This document shows, one piece after another, positions 1 to 7,144 of a stretch of 64,000 nucleotides of DNA. The notes below the pieces were generated by a model, which made no database searches, was not told where the DNA came from, and saw only the letters and a program-made list of their open reading frames with translations. The number at the start of each line of letters is the position of its first letter. The stretch's first letter is position 1. The stretch spans positions 1 to 64,000 of the IMG/VR virus record IMGVR_UViG_3300034417_000033; one strand, 5' to 3'. This DNA is from a virus. A program made the translations under genes and the position numbers.

Positions 1-43
1 TTTTGATTGGCACATTTGCCATTATCACATCGTAATTGCTCAT
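1..43 (-). CDS. 5' end of an unidentified phage gene, cut by the window edge
   Basis: An ATG at 43 opens a frame running off the left edge; the 14 visible residues begin MSNYDVIMANVPIK. A GGAG Shine-Dalgarno lies about 7 bases upstream, in the short gap after the next gene's stop codon at 46. The fragment is too short to identify. Confidence 0.6.
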   Translation of the reverse strand, partial: MSNYDVIMANVPIK

Positions 44-45
44 TA

Positions 46-360
46 CTACTCTCCAAATTTCTCTTTTAGTCGCATGTACTCTGCGCGGTCTCTGTCTGTC
101 CGCTCTTGTGCTTTACGCTGTATTTCAGCAAGAGCTTCTTCCCGCTCTTCGTCTGTTTCTTCCCGCTCCACTCTTAAATAAAAGATAGGGCTTGGTCCAG
201 AATCGTATTCTCGCCAATGGTCAGGATCCCAGTCGAGATAAGCATTGGGGCCGTGTTCTTTGATCCAGCCGTCGATCATTTTCTTGACATCGTCCAACGT
301 GCAATCAAAAGTGTGCGGCGACACTTCCTCTATTGTTTCTTGTATAATTCTCTTATTCAT
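46..360 (-). CDS. Conserved phage protein of unknown function, charged C-terminal helix
   Basis: This 104-residue protein starts MNKRIIQE. It has a central DCTLDDVKKMIDGWI stretch, an aromatic/acid patch (YLDWDPDHW) and a long charged C-terminal helix rich in E, R and K that looks like a coiled coil. I chose the ATG at 360 over an upstream one because it forms an ATGA overlap with the stop of the preceding gene, typical of translational coupling in this genome. The DCTLDDVKKMIDGW and YLDWDPDHW stretches resemble a small protein I recall from many tailed phages (family memory, not searched). No enzymatic motif is visible, so no function is assigned. Confidence 0.75.
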   Translation of the reverse strand: MNKRIIQETIEEVSPHTFDCTLDDVKKMIDGWIKEHGPNAYLDWDPDHWREYDSGPSPIFYLRVEREETDEEREEALAEIQRKAQERTDRDRAEYMRLKEKFGE

Positions 361-671
361 AGCTGCTCGTACTTCCATGCAAAAAATTGGTTTAAAAAGT
401 CCTCGAGTGGGTTTATCTGCCATGAGCCAAATGGGGCTGGCGATCCGTATTCCCACGGGAATCGAGAAGTCTGATCAAATACACGAAACTCTATATCACT
501 AAGCCATGATTCTGCCATATCTCGATATAGCACTTGTACGTTTTCTACAGAATAGGCCAGCCTTTTTACAAGCGTGTCTTTTTCGAACTCAGCCTTCATC
601 GCGCCGAAGCGTCTGTTTTTAGCAGTTGTTCTAAATTCGCTAAGGGTTAACTTCTTTTGTTTGCTGGCCAT
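357..671 (-). CDS. PWEY-motif small protein, paralogue 1 of a tandem array
   Basis: This 104-residue protein is the last (most downstream) member of a six-gene paralogue array. The family signature is an N-terminal helix of the form LVKRLxYSVExxxxxYRD, a variable middle, then an aromatic motif, here RFPWEYGSP. This member has a basic N-terminal extension (MASKQKKLTLSEF) that the others lack. I preferred ATG 671 to an in-frame TTG at 686 because a GAGGAG Shine-Dalgarno sits 8 bases upstream. Its stop overlaps the next gene by ATGA. A sigma70-like promoter lies at 699-727. No known domain is recognised; size and tandem duplication fit a phage accessory or host-interaction protein (inference). 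Confidence 0.75.
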   Translation of the reverse strand: MASKQKKLTLSEFRTTAKNRRFGAMKAEFEKDTLVKRLAYSVENVQVLYRDMAESWLSDIEFRVFDQTSRFPWEYGSPAPFGSWQINPLEDFLNQFFAWKYEQL

Positions 672-698
672 AGTTCCACTCCTCAAGTCCTAAGCAGT

Positions 699-727
699 AT
701 ATTAACATGGCCAAGCGGGCAAGTCAA
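699..727 (-). promoter_or_regulatory. Putative sigma70-type promoter
   Basis: On the minus strand TTGACT (722-727) is followed after 17 bases by TAATAT (699-704), upstream of the gene starting at 671. The -35 matches 5/6 consensus bases; the -10 is weaker. Confidence 0.45.
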
Positions 728-746
728 CCTTTTTATCAGATGTTAT

Positions 747-992
747 TCAGATGTTGCTATTGCTACAGTCCTTTAAAAATCTCTGCTTCCTGGCCTCATC
801 CCATCGAACATTAAAATATTCCCAGGGTGCGTATCCCATCCGATTAAAAATTCGCATCATTGCAATGTTGTATCCTAAAATACTAGGCGGATCCATGCTG
901 TCTGTTAATAGGGCATATTCATTTCTGGCATCACTGTGCGTATGTATCAGCCTTCGCATCAGATGATTTTCAGATCCCTGGAATGCAGACAT
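747..992 (-). CDS. PWEY-motif small protein, paralogue 2
   Basis: This 81-residue member of the array has the helix LMRRLIHTHSDARNEYAL, then MGYAPWEYFNVRWDE and a charged tail ending in FLKDC. The GYAPWEY block and following W-(D/S)-(D/E/K) closely match the paralogue at 1277-1549. ATG 992 has an AAGGA Shine-Dalgarno about 9 bases upstream and overlaps the preceding stop by 23 bases. The function is unknown. Confidence 0.72.
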   Translation of the reverse strand: MSAFQGSENHLMRRLIHTHSDARNEYALLTDSMDPPSILGYNIAMMRIFNRMGYAPWEYFNVRWDEARKQRFLKDCSNSNI

Positions 993-1290
993 ACGGGATT
1001 TCCTTTTTCTTCAGATACGATTCTAAATTGCACGTCTCTGCCGTTAAGACAGTTTGCCCATTACAATAATGTCGATATGCAGCGTGATACGCACCGTTGC
1101 CTCTCATACTTTTTGGTAGGAACAAAGACACATATTGAGTTTTGTTACTGTCCATATACCAAACACAGACGATGCCGTTTATGTTTATCTGGCCTGCTCT
1201 ACGATATCCGAATGGCAAGAACTGTGCGTCACGGATATTGTAATACGCGGCTATTTCCTCAAATGTTTCTGCATCATCAAAATTTTCCAT
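970..1290 (-). CDS. Hypothetical protein inserted within the PWEY array
   Basis: This 106-residue protein breaks the tandem array and is not a paralogue. It begins MENFDDAETFEEIAAYYNI and has a beta-rich middle (INGIVCVWYMDSNKTQYVSLFL), an LPKSMRGNGAYHAAY segment and a tail ending KKKEIPYVCIPGI. The RGNG segment recalls a glycine-containing loop, but I see no complete known motif. A GGAAGAG Shine-Dalgarno precedes ATG 1290. It overlaps both neighbours (14 and 23 bases), supporting co-translation. No function is assigned. Confidence 0.65.
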   Translation of the reverse strand: MENFDDAETFEEIAAYYNIRDAQFLPFGYRRAGQININGIVCVWYMDSNKTQYVSLFLPKSMRGNGAYHAAYRHYCNGQTVLTAETCNLESYLKKKEIPYVCIPGI

Positions 1291-1549
1291 TCTCTATCTC
1301 TTCCTTACTTAGGCCACAATCTATTAAAAAATCCATTTCCTCTTCATCGTCCCATGACATAATTAAATATTCCCAGGGTGCATAACCTGTTTTCAGAAAA
1401 ACCTCTATCTTTGTTGCATAACCACGATCAAACATTGTTGTGTGATTGTTGATCTTATCCCGATACATATTACGAATGTCTTCAACAGAATACTTCAATT
1501 TCTTAATGAGTTTATCTTCAGGAGTCACAGGAATGTCTTCTTGTACCAT
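1277..1549 (-). CDS. PWEY-motif small protein, paralogue 3
   Basis: This 90-residue protein shows the family architecture most clearly: KLIKKLKYSVEDIRNMYRD at the N-terminus, a variable linker, then KTGYAPWEYLIMSWDDEEE and FLIDCGLS. It overlaps the gene upstream by 25 bases and the gene downstream by 14, so all members appear co-translated. The acidic tail (EEEMDFLIDC) aligns with FLKDC in paralogue 2. The function is unknown. Confidence 0.75.
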   Translation of the reverse strand: MVQEDIPVTPEDKLIKKLKYSVEDIRNMYRDKINNHTTMFDRGYATKIEVFLKTGYAPWEYLIMSWDDEEEMDFLIDCGLSKEEIENGKF

Positions 1550-1773
1550 ATTGATTTTTTAATACGATTAATGAATTCTTCTTTCCTATCTGTGGACCAT
1601 ATTATTTCTTGATATTCCCATGGGAGATATCCTGTTTCCTTAAAAACATTAAACTGAATTCTAAATCCATTAGTTTTGATATTTGAGTGTATATACCGAT
1701 GCACCCACAATCCCCAGGCTTGACTCGGCGAGTGTTTTAATTTTTGTGCTACTTGGAATTCACTCAGTTTCAA
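1525..1773 (-). CDS. PWEY-motif small protein, paralogue 4 (TTG start)
   Basis: This 82-residue protein has KLSEFQVAQKLKHSPSQAW at the N-terminus, ETGYLPWEYQEIIWSTDRK in the middle and a basic tail. No ATG or GTG fits the frame; TTG at 1773, overlapping the upstream stop by 14 bases, is the only plausible start and has only a weak Shine-Dalgarno, so translation probably depends on coupling. The KLSEF start resembles the N-terminal extension of paralogue 1. Confidence 0.68.
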   Translation of the reverse strand: MKLSEFQVAQKLKHSPSQAWGLWVHRYIHSNIKTNGFRIQFNVFKETGYLPWEYQEIIWSTDRKEEFINRIKKSIWYKKTFL

Positions 1774-2050
1774 GAGGTATGCCTAATAAGTCTGCTATAT
1801 CTAAAATTCTGTCGTTTGTTTCAGCTGTCCAACCGTTCACTGTATGCGGGTTGACAGGCATGTATTCGTAAGGAAGATATCCAGTTTGAAGATAAACCTC
1901 AGCACCCATTTTATCCGTCGACAGTGGATGGTCTGAAAATCCTCTCTTAACCCAAGCTGAATTATATATTCGACGCGCCTCAGTTGGAGAGTACTTTAAT
2001 CTTTTAAAAAAGATATCCTCACGCATGTTTGACGCCCGTGCTTCATTCAT
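1760..2050 (-). CDS. PWEY-motif small protein, paralogue 5 (PYEY variant)
   Basis: This 96-residue member has IFFKRLKYSPTEARRIYNS at the N-terminus and QTGYLPYEYMPVNPHT instead of PWEY. A C-terminal segment ending DLLGIPLETE replaces the usual charged tail. The start at 2050 overlaps the upstream stop by 8 bases; M9 (2026) is an alternative. The Trp-to-Tyr change shows the motif tolerates aromatic exchange. Confidence 0.72.
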   Translation of the reverse strand: MNEARASNMREDIFFKRLKYSPTEARRIYNSAWVKRGFSDHPLSTDKMGAEVYLQTGYLPYEYMPVNPHTVNGWTAETNDRILDIADLLGIPLETE

Positions 2051-2303
2051 GATCTATTCTGTATCTCCAATCTAAACCATGGGTGTCAAACATCAGTGCT
2101 CTTTCAGCAGTTTTAATAAATGTTTCTTTTTCATGTTTTGACCAAGTATGAACAGAATATTCCCACGGACTGTATCCAGTAGCAATGTAGATTTCAATGC
2201 ACGCCTGACGAATTGGCGTATTAGCTTTCATACATGCAGACCACATCGCTATTGCTTCGTCAACAGTGTGCTGCAAACGCTTGACTAGCAATGATTCATT
2301 CAT
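2043..2303 (-). CDS. PWEY-motif small protein, paralogue 6
   Basis: This 86-residue protein is the first transcribed member of the array. It has SLLVKRLQHTVDEAIAMW, then ATGYSPWEYSVHTWSKHEK and FIKTAERAL, and a tail with GLDWRYRID. The start overlaps the upstream stop by ATGA. The function is unknown; pairwise divergence is high, so the array is old or fast-evolving. Confidence 0.74.
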   Translation of the reverse strand: MNESLLVKRLQHTVDEAIAMWSACMKANTPIRQACIEIYIATGYSPWEYSVHTWSKHEKETFIKTAERALMFDTHGLDWRYRIDHE

Positions 2304-2587
2304 AGCCAGGCGTGGGCAGTATAAGTGTTTGCGTAATTCATACTCTGTCTGGAGGCGTTCCCAAACTTCCTATTCTCGAACCTAGTCGCTGCTAAACGCC
2401 ATTTGGCGCGTACAGGCTGTGGGGCATGGGCACTTAAATAGTGAAGTTTGGAGAACACCATAACAGAAAACTGTTTGCATTTTTCAGCAGGGAAATTCTT
2501 ATAACGATTACACCAGTTATAATTAGGTTCCCTTCCATATCTGAAGTGAAAGTTTTTATCACCGGACGGACGAAACATTTTATTCAC
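2300..2587 (-). CDS. Basic hypothetical protein
   Basis: This 95-residue protein is rich in R, K, N, Y and H (MNKMFRPSGDKNFHFRYG; YNWCNRYKNFPAEKCKQF; RAKWRLAATRFENRKFG). The start is GTG at 2587 with an AGGAG Shine-Dalgarno 7 bases upstream; ATG at 2578 is an alternative. It overlaps the 44-residue membrane protein upstream by 8 bases and the next gene by ATGA. Its positive charge would allow nucleic-acid binding, but nothing specific supports that. Confidence 0.6.
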   Translation of the reverse strand: MNKMFRPSGDKNFHFRYGREPNYNWCNRYKNFPAEKCKQFSVMVFSKLHYLSAHAPQPVRAKWRLAATRFENRKFGNASRQSMNYANTYTAHAWL

Positions 2588-2714
2588 AGCGGTTCTCCTG
2601 CCGTGCTACTTTCCATTCATGTACTGCTTTTATTAAAAATACAGTTGGCACTACCAAAACAGATAGCGTGATTACAAAGCCGGCATAGAATGCTTTTTTC
2701 TCTGAAGTAATCAT
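2580..2714 (-). CDS. Small membrane protein, 44 residues
   Basis: A short frame fills the gap between two larger genes. It starts at ATG 2714 in an ATGA overlap with the upstream stop and ends at TAA 2580, overlapping the next gene by 8 bases. The protein has a short charged start (MITSEKKAFY), one hydrophobic segment of about 20 residues (GFVITLSVLVVPTVFLI) and a charged tail (HEWKVARQENRCE). That is a single-span membrane protein with Lys/Arg on both sides. Overlaps at both ends and the clean membrane profile make it likely to be real. Confidence 0.65.
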   Translation of the reverse strand: MITSEKKAFYAGFVITLSVLVVPTVFLIKAVHEWKVARQENRCE

Positions 2715-3190
2715 GCTAAGTACCACGTGCCGTCAGCGTTAGCAATATACTCGCCATGAACAAACTTAGTCAATTCTTTGTGCATCGGATTGTTCTGCGC
2801 ATTGTCATCGCGTTCAGCGTCAGTGTACGTTCTGACTTCAGAGCAGCGTAACACGCCGTTATCCAAGAAGAATTGGCGCCACTTGTTCATAAGCTCAAGC
2901 TGCTTATCAACTTCCACTTCATACGAAGTGTATCCAATTGTTTCAGATCCCGAACAACTAAAGTCATGCACGCCATACTCGGATTCAAGATCATCCAGCA
3001 TGATCGTGTATGGGTCGCTGTCGGACTCGCCAGTCATTGCAAGTTTAAAAAAGTTAGGCACAGCCATTGTGTCAATGTAGATCATGAATCCGTAATTAAC
3101 CCCGGCTCCCTTTAAGGGATCATCTTCATCAAGAAGATCATCAATCTCGTCATTGTAAAAGTTGAACATAAACGCTGCATCAACTAACAT
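2711..3190 (-). CDS. Acidic hypothetical protein
   Basis: This 159-residue strongly acidic protein has NDEIDDLLDEDDP near the N-terminus, alternating hydrophobic stretches (GFMIYIDTMAVPNFFKLAM) and a C-terminus ending in HGEYIANADGTWYLA. It has a good GGAG Shine-Dalgarno 7 bases before ATG 3190 and a near-consensus sigma70 promoter at 3217-3245. It heads the transcription unit that includes the small membrane protein and the PWEY array. I do not recognise a family. Confidence 0.7.
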   Translation of the reverse strand: MLVDAAFMFNFYNDEIDDLLDEDDPLKGAGVNYGFMIYIDTMAVPNFFKLAMTGESDSDPYTIMLDDLESEYGVHDFSCSGSETIGYTSYEVEVDKQLELMNKWRQFFLDNGVLRCSEVRTYTDAERDDNAQNNPMHKELTKFVHGEYIANADGTWYLA

Positions 3191-3216
3191 TTTTATCTCC
3201 AGTCTTGTATATAAGT

Positions 3217-3245
3217 ATTTTACACTAGCAAGACTGGGCCGTCAA
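3217..3245 (-). promoter_or_regulatory. Sigma70-type promoter for the 0-3.2 kb unit
   Basis: TTGACG (3240-3245), a 17-base spacer and TAAAAT (3217-3222) on the minus strand give 5/6 matches in both hexamers. The next gene starts at 3190 with a normal leader and Shine-Dalgarno. Confidence 0.65.
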
Positions 3246-3248
3246 GCA

Positions 3249-3638
3249 TTAACTGTTGTTCTTAGTATCTTCAATGATTTTCGGAATGTTCGGCTGGAAG
3301 AAGTTTGGCCCTTTCAGGATTTTACCATCTTCCCTGCGGATCGGCTTTCCTTGCTCATCAAGTTTCGACAAGTTAGAATTATGGATCTCTTGAAAGATTT
3401 CGTTAATTGGGATGCCATAGGAAACACATGTGCCGTAAATAATATACAGCATGTCGCCCAGGGCATCACATACTTCAACATAGTCGTTCTGTTCTTCTGC
3501 TTCTAGATACTCTTCCCATTCTTCACGCAACAGACCAATTCGCAAATCGCGAATCTCTTGTTTTGGAAAGCCAGGCTCAGCACCGATGTGACAGTCATAA
3601 ATCTCGTGGAACTTGTGCACCAATTCTTTCTTATTCAT
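3249..3638 (-). CDS. MazG-like all-alpha NTP pyrophosphohydrolase
   Basis: This 129-residue protein of the all-alpha NTP-PPase (MazG/phosphoribosyl-ATP pyrophosphohydrolase-like) superfamily hydrolyses nucleoside triphosphates or related nucleotides to monophosphate and pyrophosphate. The expected metal-binding acids are present: REEWEEYLEAEE (ExxE) and VCDALGDMLYIIYG (D..GD). The phage-type C-terminus SNLSKLDEQGKPIRREDGK is also present. The length is normal for phage versions. A GGAAA Shine-Dalgarno precedes ATG 3638. Next to dCMP deaminase and close to DHFR, it fits nucleotide-pool control; phage MazG proteins have also been proposed to act on (p)ppGpp, which the sequence cannot decide. 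Confidence 0.85.
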   Translation of the reverse strand: MNKKELVHKFHEIYDCHIGAEPGFPKQEIRDLRIGLLREEWEEYLEAEEQNDYVEVCDALGDMLYIIYGTCVSYGIPINEIFQEIHNSNLSKLDEQGKPIRREDGKILKGPNFFQPNIPKIIEDTKNNS

Positions 3639-3675
3639 ATTGTTTCCTTTTTATTATTATTTTATTTTGTAAAAA

Positions 3676-4602
3676 TTAATTCATAAATCCAAAACCTTTC
3701 TTATCTCCCTTAGAAGAAGATGGGTCGGAATCAATCATACGCTTAATTCTAGCTAGTGATTCATTAAAGTCATTACCTAAACATTCAACAGACACAATCA
3801 ATTCTTTCAAGTGTGCAACAGAGAACCCGTCTGTCGATTCAACCCATTTAGCAAGTTCGGTTTCATTTTCTAACAGTGCTGGGTTTTTAATTCTCAAGAA
3901 CTCACGTCTTGCATCGTCGCTCGGCATGCCAATGTAAATGACTTCGTCAAATCTGCTTGGGCGATTTGTGATACGCTTGTCTAGCAATTCCGGATAGTTT
4001 GTAGTTGCAACAAAGACTACGTTGTCTACTTGTAACTCGCCATCGAGCATTGCAAGGATTTCAGATTCCCCATATTGCTTAATGATTGAGTCGATGTCTT
4101 CGAGAATTACGACGATGGGTCTATTCGGTTCAATCTTGCGCAACATTCTAAGCCCTTCTGCATCGTGTGCAGGGTAGGTACTATAAATGGAAATGCCGCC
4201 CATGTCAATAATCTTTTTAGAAATTTGTTGCACAGTTGAAGTCTTACCGGAGCCAGGTGGGCCCCACAGCATTACACCACGTTTCCACAAGAATCCGAAG
4301 TCACGGAAGAATTGTTCTTTAGTCCAGAAGTTTTCGATTGAGTCAATTACTTTTGCACTGTTGTTATCTGGAAGAACAATCAAGTTGTCAAGACTAACAG
4401 TTTTTCTCACAAAGTAAAATCCCTGTGTGTCACTGTAGCGAACAAGATACTGCCCGGGTTCTAATTTGTCAACTGCCTTTTGGCAAGGGTAAAAGTTCTC
4501 ACCTGACACAGACCACATTTTACCATCTTCTCCAGCTCCTCGGAAATTGGAGGATGATGCTAATACTGGACGAAAATCTGGTGCTTCAATATCTTGCGCC
4601 AT
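3676..4602 (-). CDS. AAA+ ATPase, FtsH/Bcs1-like core without protease domain
   Basis: This 308-residue protein has one AAA+ module. Walker A is WGPPGSGKT, Walker B is VVILEDID, sensor 1 is FVATTNYP, and a second-region arginine finger lies in NRPSRFDEVIYIG. An N-terminal domain of about 110 residues has no clear match, and there is no HExxH protease motif. The core resembles phage and Bcs1-type AAA proteins that remodel other proteins. I chose ATG 4602 (GAAGGA Shine-Dalgarno 6 bases away) over a TTG at 4635 that would overlap the upstream gene. The substrate is unknown; it lies among nucleotide-metabolism genes. Confidence 0.82.
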   Translation of the reverse strand: MAQDIEAPDFRPVLASSSNFRGAGEDGKMWSVSGENFYPCQKAVDKLEPGQYLVRYSDTQGFYFVRKTVSLDNLIVLPDNNSAKVIDSIENFWTKEQFFRDFGFLWKRGVMLWGPPGSGKTSTVQQISKKIIDMGGISIYSTYPAHDAEGLRMLRKIEPNRPIVVILEDIDSIIKQYGESEILAMLDGELQVDNVVFVATTNYPELLDKRITNRPSRFDEVIYIGMPSDDARREFLRIKNPALLENETELAKWVESTDGFSVAHLKELIVSVECLGNDFNESLARIKRMIDSDPSSSKGDKKGFGFMN

Positions 4603-4618
4603 GCAAGTTCCTTCGTTA

Positions 4619-5080
4619 TCAACTTCTGTATTCAATTATTTTTACTCCTGTTGAGTTTAACATATCTAATGATGCTTCCATAGACTCTTGCCATCTTTCA
4701 CTAAACCCCGTGTTCTTACCGGGGCCGTGTTCTTCATCTATTACTATTGTGGTAATGCCGTTTTGAATAATTGCCCTAGTGCAATCAGCACATGGGAAAT
4801 GTGTACAAAACATAACTGCATCTTTTAAATTAACTTCTGCGTTATAAATTGCATTACGTTCAGCGTGTTCGTAATAATACAATTTTTTTGGACGTTCGTG
4901 GATGTCAGTTCTGCTGTCATCCATTTTTCTTACCGGACCGTTATAACCAAACGACAGCGGCTTTCCTGTTCTACTAAAAATGTAGGCACCTGTTTTAGTA
5001 GACGGGTCTTTAGAATACGTAGACACTTCTTTTGCAAGTTTCAAAAACCTGCCAAGCCAAATATCGGACTCAATGTCCAC
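4619..5080 (-). CDS. cd: dCMP deaminase (T4 Cd-like)
   Basis: The protein deaminates dCMP to dUMP, feeding thymidylate synthase. The zinc-dependent cytidine/deoxycytidylate deaminase signature is complete: HAERNAI (zinc His and catalytic Glu) and PCADC (two zinc Cys). The protein is about 153 residues from the chosen GTG at 5080, which has a GAGG Shine-Dalgarno 7 bases upstream and overlaps the upstream stop by 11 bases; an ATG at 5146 would give a much larger overlap. The GYNGPV and DDSRTDIHER segments fit the dCMP deaminase family. Together with DHFR, thymidylate synthase and NrdAB it completes a phage pyrimidine pathway. Confidence 0.88.
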   Translation of the reverse strand: MDIESDIWLGRFLKLAKEVSTYSKDPSTKTGAYIFSRTGKPLSFGYNGPVRKMDDSRTDIHERPKKLYYYEHAERNAIYNAEVNLKDAVMFCTHFPCADCTRAIIQNGITTIVIDEEHGPGKNTGFSERWQESMEASLDMLNSTGVKIIEYRS

Positions 5081-5489
5081 GATAAGCCTCAAGTATGACT
5101 TGCATTCTTTCTTTTGTTGTTTCAGACAACTCGTTACACCCTTCACTTACATAGAATGTTTCTGACCTGCTACCAAACGAAGTGTATGGCACTTCATCCT
5201 TAATTGTGACGTCGCAGCCATATACTACTATACTAGTGGTTACAATCTCGTTAGTATTCACATCTCGCTGCTTGCTTTTCTCAACTATTTGATTGTTGTT
5301 TTGCAAGATAGTGTATGTTTTATGCGAAATGCTTTTGTAATACACAAACGGAGACATCAGGAATATAAAGGAAAATGCAACAAACAGACCACCACCTAAA
5401 GCGGCATTCTGCATATCTTCAGATGAAAATATTGCGACCATGCCCACAATAAATAATATAGCTCCGAGAATTACTAAAATTACGTCCAC
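5070..5489 (-). CDS. Two-span membrane protein of unknown function
   Basis: This 139-residue protein has two N-terminal membrane segments (residues about 2-21 and 31-51) joined by a short acidic loop SSEDMQNAALG. A soluble C-terminal domain of about 85 residues follows, with SKQRDVNTNEIVTTSIVVYG and an acidic end. The start is GTG 5489 with a GGAG Shine-Dalgarno 6 bases away. No known domain is recognised; the layout resembles small DUF3592-like membrane proteins, but I cannot support that assignment. Confidence 0.65.
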   Translation of the reverse strand: MDVILVILGAILFIVGMVAIFSSEDMQNAALGGGLFVAFSFIFLMSPFVYYKSISHKTYTILQNNNQIVEKSKQRDVNTNEIVTTSIVVYGCDVTIKDEVPYTSFGSRSETFYVSEGCNELSETTKERMQVILEAYRGH

Positions 5490-5490
5490 G

Positions 5491-6639
5491 TTATGCTCCT
5501 ATGATGAAAGACGGCTGGGTGTTTGAAACATATTCCAAGATAAAATGTTTGCTGACGGTCGCCGCAGGAATATCCGCAGTTACCATTCTTTTGCTACTGC
5601 CATATCTGTAGCCGGAATCCTCTGTACAGAAAGAAACCCCACCTGAAGTTATTTCGCTAACACGACTTCCCTTCAACATGGATGGCGTGTGATGTTGGAT
5701 GGACCATGCAATAGCAACGTTATACAACAATGAGTCTTTTTCTACATACATTGTTCTTCCGCCGTGGCCGAGATTAACACAGTTAACCATAACCCTGTCA
5801 AATTCAGTAGCATCAACTTCTACTAAACGTGTCTCCAGTTTTTCTTTGGTACTTTCTAAAAAGTAAATGTAATCCAAACGACTATATGATCTAGGCGCAC
5901 TCTCCATTACATAGTCAGCAATAGAAGTTCTTGTATCTAATGCTGCTTGCAATTCTTTCCTAGCAACGTCCTTTGGAATTTCTTCATCAGCTACTTCGGA
6001 AATTCTAGAAACTTTCATTCCAGATGTGCTTAGGTAACAAGTGGCACCCGCTTTGTTTACATACTTAAACAAATATCGTCTCGCAGTTTTATCAAACACT
6101 GCACTGTCTGCGTATCTGTTTGATTCCATTATCACATTCCAGGAACCATAATAAATACCTTCGAACTTATCGTGCAATATTACTTTGTCGCCAATTTTGA
6201 CGTCCTTCAATGGAACAACTGTGCTAATGATATTAGTGTTCGTTTGTGCCAGTGCGTATGGATCAGAATTGACAGGAAGCAAAACATTTTCGGCTCCGTC
6301 ATATCCCCACACACAACGTTCTTGGATCAGTCCTTCAGAAATGGACGAACACGAAATAATCTGTTCTAAATTTTCCGAGGAGATTTCTGTAATAAATCCT
6401 CTGGGGTCAATAACTGTCCAGGATGTTTTTGTTCCGCTCCACGAACTTCGCCCAGGCTTAACAATAGTAAATCCTGGTAATGGAGTGTTAGTGTAATCCT
6501 GAACAAACTTCTGTTTTCTAACTCTTTCGAGTTTTACTTTCTTAGTCTTTGTATCCGGAACTAATTCTACATGAACAGCAGCAGTAGTCGGACCAGATCC
6601 GGCGCCAACAATAATCTTATCTGAAATATAAATAGCCAT
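5491..6639 (-). CDS. Hypothetical protein, 382 residues
   Basis: A large protein of unknown family starts MAIYISDKIIVGAGSGPTTA, has many short beta-like stretches and a middle segment VPLKDVKIGDKVILHDKFEG that resembles an SH3-like or KOW-like barrel. It has no signal peptide or membrane span. It lies upstream of the two-span membrane protein and downstream of a small conserved phage protein. Its size and beta content would suit a structural or host-binding protein, but this is only inference. Confidence 0.65.
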   Translation of the reverse strand: MAIYISDKIIVGAGSGPTTAAVHVELVPDTKTKKVKLERVRKQKFVQDYTNTPLPGFTIVKPGRSSWSGTKTSWTVIDPRGFITEISSENLEQIISCSSISEGLIQERCVWGYDGAENVLLPVNSDPYALAQTNTNIISTVVPLKDVKIGDKVILHDKFEGIYYGSWNVIMESNRYADSAVFDKTARRYLFKYVNKAGATCYLSTSGMKVSRISEVADEEIPKDVARKELQAALDTRTSIADYVMESAPRSYSRLDYIYFLESTKEKLETRLVEVDATEFDRVMVNCVNLGHGGRTMYVEKDSLLYNVAIAWSIQHHTPSMLKGSRVSEITSGGVSFCTEDSGYRYGSSKRMVTADIPAATVSKHFILEYVSNTQPSFIIGA

Positions 6640-6641
6640 TA

Positions 6642-6863
6642 TTAAAATCCAAAGTGTAGTTTAAAGCTCATGGCATCGCCACGGTCTTCAAAGCCGAATT
6701 TGTTTCCGCCCAACATGGTCCAGCGACCTGTTAGGTTTTCCTCACACCAAAGCACAATTCCACGGCCGGCAATTTGCTCATATGTTAGAGCTGGCAAAGT
6801 AGTGTACACCCAGTCTGTGGTTTTATCTCTAAACGCATCAGTCATTGGTATATAAGTTGACAT
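6642..6863 (-). CDS. Small conserved phage protein (RWTMLGGNKFGFED motif)
   Basis: This 73-residue protein has a compact motif, ENLTGRWTMLGGNKFGFED, followed by DAMSFKLHFGF at the very end. The terminal FKLHFGF belongs to a recurring hydrophobic-basic tail (LKLKYG-like) seen on several unrelated small proteins in this window. The start is a TAATG overlap with the upstream stop. I recall similar short proteins from T4-like marine phages (family memory); the function is unknown. Confidence 0.68.
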   Translation of the reverse strand: MSTYIPMTDAFRDKTTDWVYTTLPALTYEQIAGRGIVLWCEENLTGRWTMLGGNKFGFEDRGDAMSFKLHFGF

Positions 6864-7144
6864 TAGATAAAATACTCCCGATATTTAAGCATCATTAATA
6901 ATTTTATTTCAGGCGATGCAACCTTCATTTTCTTACTTCGAAGATCCGTAAAATTTAATAGTCCAAACTCAACTCTAATTTTTAGAGGCAGTATCAAGTC
7001 TTGACGTAAGTTCAGTGTTGTGTTCCATTTTTCCCAACAGGCGTTTTGATAATAGATTTTATCTACAACCGTTGGCGTGTCAGTACCAAATGCCTGTATC
7101 CGTTCATCTTCAGTACAAAACTTTTGCAGTACATTAGATATCAT
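6863..7144 (-). CDS. Hypothetical protein with LMMLKY tail
   Basis: This 93-residue protein has no recognised domain. Its C-terminus SPEIKLLMMLKYREYFI shares the recurring hydrophobic tail with its upstream neighbour, which has NKIKLMALMKYADYI. That similarity suggests the two are distant paralogues. It overlaps the upstream gene by 11 bases and joins the downstream gene by TAATG. Confidence 0.6.
   Translation of the reverse strand: MISNVLQKFCTEDERIQAFGTDTPTVVDKIYYQNACWEKWNTTLNLRQDLILPLKIRVEFGLLNFTDLRSKKMKVASPEIKLLMMLKYREYFI

Noticed and set aside
936-1385. A 149-residue plus-strand frame across the PWEY array
   Set aside because: It overlaps three supported minus-strand genes and has no start signals or family features.
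4603-4635. TTG start at 4635 for the AAA ATPase
   Set aside because: It has a Shine-Dalgarno, but ATG 4602 has a better-placed one and avoids overlap with dCMP deaminase.
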